Assembly (NCBI RefSeq): GCF_923079645.1
Contig: NZ_CAKLPY010000001.1
Location: forward strand, 744,001 to 808,000
Direction of reading: 5' to 3'
Length of the DNA: 64,000 bases
Source of the DNA: Emticicia aquatica
GTDB taxonomy: Bacteria > Bacteroidota > Bacteroidia > Cytophagales > Spirosomataceae
Below, in pieces: positions 60,067-64,000 of the stretch. The position numbers and the translations under genes are program-made. The notes under the pieces were generated by a model, which saw nothing but the letters and a program-made list of their open reading frames with translations, did no database searches and had not been told where the DNA came from. Each line of letters opens with the position of its first letter. Positions within the stretch are counted from its first letter, which is position 1.

Positions 60067-60357
60067 ATGAGAAATAACATAGACAAAGAAACTTACACAT
60101 GGGCTTTTAAAGTATTTGCCCTTCTTGGAATCCTACTTTTGTTAGTAAACATATTTTTATTTTTCTCTCCAGAACCGAATCATGTAATGGCATTAAGATT
60201 TGCGAGTTCTACATTTTGTTTGTTATTAGCAGTTGGAATTTGGATGCGTTTAGAGTATTTAAAAGTGTTCAAAGTTGCGGTTTACAAAGCACGTCGTGTA
60301 CCGATGTGGGCTTCGATATTTGTATTTGTGTTTGCCGCTTTTTCAAGATTTTTCTGA
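60067..60357 (+). CDS. Small membrane protein of unknown function
   Basis: A 96-residue protein with two or three hydrophobic helices: VFALLGILLLLVNIFLFF, ALRFASSTFCLLLAVGIWM and MWASIFVFVFAAFSRFF, separated by short charged loops. The N-terminus is polar. I do not recognise a family. A promoter and a strong terminator frame it, so it is a separate transcription unit and very likely a real gene. Function unknown. Confidence 0.75.
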   Translation: MRNNIDKETYTWAFKVFALLGILLLLVNIFLFFSPEPNHVMALRFASSTFCLLLAVGIWMRLEYLKVFKVAVYKARRVPMWASIFVFVFAAFSRFF

Positions 60358-60384
60358 TAATATAGCCATCTAATTATATTAAGT

Positions 60385-60417
60385 AGAGCAGGATTTTATA
60401 ATCCTGCTTTTTTTTTG
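60385..60417 (+). terminator. Terminator of the small membrane protein gene
   Basis: AGCAGGATT (60387-60395) pairs perfectly with AATCCTGCT (60400-60408) around TTAT, followed by eight or more T. Confidence 0.92.
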
Positions 60418-60512
60418 GAATGATATTTAAAATGTCATATAATCTGCCTTTTTGTCTATTTTATTTGTAATAAATAGCCTTTTTTCAGCCATTTTTTCCG
60501 AAAAATCACTCT

Positions 60513-60541
60513 CTGCATACTTTTTGAGGAATGTATATTTG
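60513..60541 (+). promoter_or_regulatory. Possible clpB promoter
   Basis: TATATTTG (60534-60541) matches the -7 element. The upstream partner is only CTG (60513-60515) at 18 bp, so the call is tentative. No heat-shock inverted repeat of the CIRCE type is visible. Confidence 0.4.
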
Positions 60542-60590
60542 TAAAACATTTACATAATAACAATGCTACAAAATACAACAATAAAAGACC

Positions 60591-63218
60591 ATGAACTTTA
60601 ATCAATATACAATCAAAGCCCAAGAGGTAATTCAAAAGGCTTCGGAAATTGCCACAGCTAATGGGCAACAGGCAATTGAAACAGGACATATTTTAAAAGC
60701 AATTTTGGAAGAAGATGCCAATACGGCTATTTTTTTATTGAATAAATCAGGAGTAAAACAAGAAACTTTTCAAACAAAACTAGCATCAATCATTGCTACG
60801 TATCCAAAAGTTTCGGGTGGAACTGGGCAAGTTTATTTGAGCAATGATTCGGCTCAAACGCTCACTAAAACGACAAACTTACTAAAAGAATTTGGCGATG
60901 ATTTTGTAAGTGTCGAAATGCTACTTTTGAGTTTAGCAACAGGAAAAGATGCCATCGCTAACTTATTGAAAGACAACAACTTAAACGAAAAAAAACTAAA
61001 AGAATCCATCAAAGAACTTAGAGGAAACAACGCAGTGAAAGACCAAAATGCCGAAAACACTTATCAAGCCCTTTCTCGTTATAGCAAGAATCTGAATGAT
61101 TTAGCACGAAAAGGCAAAATTGACCCAGTTATTGGGCGTGATGAAGAAATTCGTAGAGTTTTACAGATTTTATCTCGCCGAACTAAAAATAATCCAATTC
61201 TTTTGGGAGAGCCAGGAGTAGGAAAAACAGCAATCGTGGAAGGCTTAGCTCAAAGAATTGTTTCGGGTGATGTGCCTGAGAACCTAAAATCAAAAACAAT
61301 CGTCTCGCTTGATATGGGTTTATTGATAGCGGGTGCAAAATATAAAGGCGAATTTGAAGAACGTCTAAAATCAGTAATCAAAGAAGTGACTGATTCAAAC
61401 GGTGAAATGATTTTATTTATTGACGAAATTCACACGCTTGTTGGAGCAGGTGCAGGAGGCGAAGGAGCAATGGATGCCGCAAATTTATTGAAACCCGCTC
61501 TTTCACGTGGAGAATTGCACACAATCGGAGCGACTACACTCAACGAATACCAAAAATATATTGAGAAGGATAAAGCACTCGAACGCCGTTTTCAGACGGT
61601 TATCGTTGATGAACCTAATGTGACTGATGCGATTTCGATATTACGTGGCATAAAAGATAAATATGAATTGCACCACGGCGTAAGAATTCAAGATGATGCT
61701 GTAATTTCCGCTGTTGAGTTGTCGGATAGGTATATTTCGGACAGATTTTTACCTGATAAAGCCATTGATTTAATGGATGAAGCAGCTTCTAAATTACGTT
61801 TGGAAATGGATTCAATGCCAGAGGAATTAGATGAATTGAATCGTAAAATAATGCAATTGGAAATTGAACGAGAAGCTATTCGACGAGAAAATAACCGAGA
61901 GAAAGAAGCTGTTTTGAACAAAGATATTGCTGAAATGAGTGAAAAACGCAACGATTTAAAATCAAAATGGGAAAATGAAAAAGGTTCTTTAAATGAACTT
62001 CGTTCGTTAAAAGAACAAGTTGAACAACTTAAATTGGAGGCCGACCAAGCCGAAAGGGCAGGGGATTATGGCAAAGTTGCTGAGATTCGTTATGGTAAAT
62101 TGATTGAAACCAATAAAAGATTAGATGAAATTCAAGCTAAAAATGACCAACAACCCGCAAATCTTTTAAACGAGGAGGTTACGGCTGAAAATATTGCAGA
62201 AATTGTGGCTCGTTGGACTGGCGTTCCTGTTACTAAAATGTTGCAAAGTGAGCGTGAAAAACTACTTCACCTCGAAGATGAACTTCGTAAAAGAGTGGCA
62301 GGTCAGGAGGAAGCAATTGAGTTGGTGGCTGATGCCGTGCGTCGTTCTCGAGCGGGAATGCAAGACCCGAAAAAACCAATTGGAAGCTTTTTATTTTTAG
62401 GAAGTACAGGTGTAGGTAAAACTGAGTTGGCAAAAGCCTTAGCCGAATATTTATTCAACGATGACTCGGCCATGGTCAGAATTGACATGAGTGAATACCA
62501 AGAACGACACGCAGTAAGCCGTTTGGTTGGTTCACCTCCAGGATATGTTGGTTATGAAGAAGGCGGACAATTAACCGAAGCAGTAAGAAGAAAGCCATAT
62601 AGTGTAATTTTATTAGATGAAATTGAAAAAGCTCATCCAGATGTGTGGAACATTTTGCTTCAAGTGCTAGATGAAGGGCGTTTGACAGATAACAAAGGTC
62701 GCACTGCTAATTTCAAAAATACAATCGTGATAATGACATCAAATATTGGTAGTCATTTTATTCAAGATAAATATTTAGAGTCAAAAGGTGATGACAAAGC
62801 TTGGTCGCTTTTTTATAAGGAAGAAGCAAAAAATGAAGTAATGGCTTTACTCAAATCATCGGTAAGACCTGAATTTTTGAATAGAATTGATGAAATTGTA
62901 TTGTTCGACCCATTGACTAAAATCAATATTCGTCGTATTGTACAAATCCAATTTAAACAAATACAAGGTAGATTAGCCGAACAAGGCATCACATTGGAAA
63001 CTTCTGAGGAGGTTTTGGATAAATTAGGAGAAGAAGGTTATGATATTACTTATGGAGCAAGACCACTCAAAAGAGTATTGCAACGCCGAGTTTTAAACGA
63101 ACTTTCGAAAGAAATTTTATCAGGAAAGGTACAAAAAGACTCAGTTGTAATGATGGAATTGGGGACTAATGGCGAAATCGTTTTTGATAATATTGCCGCT
63201 GCGGAAGTTGAGATTTAA
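60591..63218 (+). CDS. clpB: ATP-dependent disaggregase ClpB
   Basis: An 875-residue Hsp100 chaperone, the usual ClpB length. The Clp N domain spans about 1-145. Nucleotide domain 1 has Walker [10 protein letters not shown] (near residue 206), the [13 protein letters not shown] pore loop and Walker [11 protein letters not shown]. The coiled-coil middle domain (about 400-525), which ClpA lacks, marks it as ClpB. Domain 2 has Walker [10 protein letters not shown] (near residue 604), the GYVGYEEGG pore loop and [11 protein letters not shown]. No ClpP-binding loop is expected. It rescues aggregated proteins with DnaK in the cytoplasm. It is monocistronic with a terminator downstream. Confidence 0.97.
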   Translation: MNFNQYTIKAQEVIQKASEIATANGQQAIETGHILKAILEEDANTAIFLLNKSGVKQETFQTKLASIIATYPKVSGGTGQVYLSNDSAQTLTKTTNLLKEFGDDFVSVEMLLLSLATGKDAIANLLKDNNLNEKKLKESIKELRGNNAVKDQNAENTYQALSRYSKNLNDLARKGKIDPVIGRDEEIRRVLQILSRRTKNNPILLGEPGVGKTAIVEGLAQRIVSGDVPENLKSKTIVSLDMGLLIAGAKYKGEFEERLKSVIKEVTDSNGEMILFIDEIHTLVGAGAGGEGAMDAANLLKPALSRGELHTIGATTLNEYQKYIEKDKALERRFQTVIVDEPNVTDAISILRGIKDKYELHHGVRIQDDAVISAVELSDRYISDRFLPDKAIDLMDEAASKLRLEMDSMPEELDELNRKIMQLEIEREAIRRENNREKEAVLNKDIAEMSEKRNDLKSKWENEKGSLNELRSLKEQVEQLKLEADQAERAGDYGKVAEIRYGKLIETNKRLDEIQAKNDQQPANLLNEEVTAENIAEIVARWTGVPVTKMLQSEREKLLHLEDELRKRVAGQEEAIELVADAVRRSRAGMQDPKKPIGSFLFLGSTGVGKTELAKALAEYLFNDDSAMVRIDMSEYQERHAVSRLVGSPPGYVGYEEGGQLTEAVRRKPYSVILLDEIEKAHPDVWNILLQVLDEGRLTDNKGRTANFKNTIVIMTSNIGSHFIQDKYLESKGDDKAWSLFYKEEAKNEVMALLKSSVRPEFLNRIDEIVLFDPLTKINIRRIVQIQFKQIQGRLAEQGITLETSEEVLDKLGEEGYDITYGARPLKRVLQRRVLNELSKEILSGKVQKDSVVMMELGTNGEIVFDNIAAAEVEI

Positions 63219-63229
63219 AGCTTAAAATA

Positions 63230-63266
63230 AATAATCGATCAGGATTTAATATCCTGCTCGATTATT
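63230..63266. terminator. Bidirectional terminator
   Basis: AATAATCGA-t-CAGGAT (63230-63245) pairs with ATCCTG-c-TCGATTATT (63251-63266) with one mismatch, between clpB and the convergent lipoprotein gene. Confidence 0.8.
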
Positions 63267-63267
63267 A

Positions 63268-63981
63268 TTATTTCACAACAATATTTTTTTGTTCGATTAC
63301 TGAAAGTAAAGAGTCTTTTCCAGCTAAAAAAGCTTTATCATAATCAGAGGTGCTGATGGTTGTGTCTGTGATAGCAAAGTTTTCGTAGTCTTGGAAAACA
63401 ATTCCTCCAACCGTTTGGCGATTTTTAACTTTTCTGAATCGCGGTCCACCATTGGCGTAAGCAATATAATCTAATGTATGGGTTTCTTGATTGAACCAAT
63501 AGCAGTAAATATCTTCAAAATCGTTTCCTCCGCCTTCTTTATCGAACCAAACTTTAATTTTATCGTATTTTTTATTTTCTATAAGCATTTCGCCAAGATA
63601 TTCTAAATTGACTGCTTTATCACGAAGTTTATAAGGTAGTAAAACAAAATATGCTACCGAATTGACCGCATTGGTATATTTAGTTATGTCTTTCGCTGAT
63701 AATTTTACTTGATTTCCGTTAATTATTCTCAAAAAACCTTCATTATTAACAATATCCCAAATTTCATTGTTAGCAGTATCTTTTGATATTCTTTCGTATT
63801 GAAACTTGCCATTTTCGTGCATAAGTTTTACATGAAATTTTCGAAAATCAAATTCAGCAATAAAACTATCATACTTTTTCCCACCATGGACTTCTATACT
63901 TTTTTCAACTATACTCGTTTCTTTGTCTTTGCATGAGACAAGTCCAATAATCACGATTGAAAACAAAATAAGTTTTTTCAT
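63268..63981 (-). CDS. DUF6503-like lipoprotein
   Basis: A 237-residue protein with a lipoprotein signal ending in the lipobox GLVSC. The mature part starts with KSIEVHGGKKYDSFIAEFDF, a pattern I associate with the DUF6503 family of Bacteroidota, and contains NVEYLGE-like strands (KAVNLEYLGEMLIENKKYDK), KVWFDKEGG and YIAYANGGPRFRKVKNRQ. These proteins fold like lipid-binding half barrels of the LolA/LppX kind, but no function is established. It converges on clpB at a shared terminator. Confidence 0.78.
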   Translation of the reverse strand: MKKLILFSIVIIGLVSCKDKETSIVEKSIEVHGGKKYDSFIAEFDFRKFHVKLMHENGKFQYERISKDTANNEIWDIVNNEGFLRIINGNQVKLSAKDITKYTNAVNSVAYFVLLPYKLRDKAVNLEYLGEMLIENKKYDKIKVWFDKEGGGNDFEDIYCYWFNQETHTLDYIAYANGGPRFRKVKNRQTVGGIVFQDYENFAITDTTISTSDYDKAFLAGKDSLLSVIEQKNIVVK

Positions 63982-64000
63982 AAAATATGTTTATCAAAAA

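Overview
This window comes from a bacterium of the phylum Bacteroidota, most likely a member of the Cytophagales; I cannot name the genus. The DNA is AT-rich, and several genes are preceded by the TTG / TAnnTTTG promoter type typical of the phylum. Typical families also point there: a sigma-70/FecR pair, a TonB-dependent receptor with an N-terminal carboxypeptidase-like domain, a C-terminal type IX secretion sorting domain, DUF5117-type metalloprotease, DUF2807 and DUF2141 proteins. It reads as ordinary chromosome. I see no tRNA, rRNA, CRISPR array, transposase, phage or integrase gene.

Layout. 1-7.2 kb: secreted or envelope proteins (DUF1684, zinc metalloprotease, DUF3298 lipoprotein, GH29 alpha-L-fucosidase, EEP-family hydrolase) and a GNAT acetyltransferase. 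7.2-14.2 kb: a three-gene set on the minus strand (transglutaminase; ATP-grasp plus alpha-E protein; transglutaminase plus DUF2126) that matches a predicted amidoligase/peptide-modification system of unknown product. 14.5-27.4 kb: a Tat-exported TIM-barrel protein, an SMP-30-like protein, two separate molybdenum hydroxylase pairs (2Fe-2S subunit plus Tat-exported molybdopterin subunit), a TetR regulator coupled to an NAD(P)-binding protein, a flavin oxidase-like protein, an arginyltransferase-like protein and an ABC-F ATPase. 27.5-39.2 kb: threonine aldolase, an outer-membrane protein, a sigma/anti-sigma/STN-repeat operon, a DUF2807 lipoprotein, a TonB receptor and an M1 peptidase. 39.2-50.4 kb: nucleotidyltransferase, MFS transporter, a cupredoxin/propeller pair, a stand-alone Cas4-like nuclease, an MltD-like murein transglycosylase, gatA, tatA (a 58-codon gene), a YkvA-like protein and mdh. 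50.5-64 kb: a coiled-coil protein, DUF2141, a PolX-like protein, an ABC exporter with a TlpA-type thioredoxin, two tandem secreted paralogues, thyA, a tiny Cys/Lys-rich secreted protein, OsmC, clpB and a DUF6503-like lipoprotein.

The strongest unexplained signal is the untranslated leader of mdh (about 49,250-49,410). A long-range helix can close two hairpins whose loops are complementary to each other, ending just before the start codon; I do not recognise it as a known RNA class. Other points worth attention are a PolX protein that has lost two of its three polymerase aspartates while keeping its PHP nuclease site, a Cas4-like nuclease ending exactly at the iron-sulfur motif, an STN-domain protein built on ten 16-residue repeats as the apparent target of a sigma/FecR pair, and the amidoligase cluster. 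All functions are read from sequence motifs by eye; no searches or folding calculations were run.
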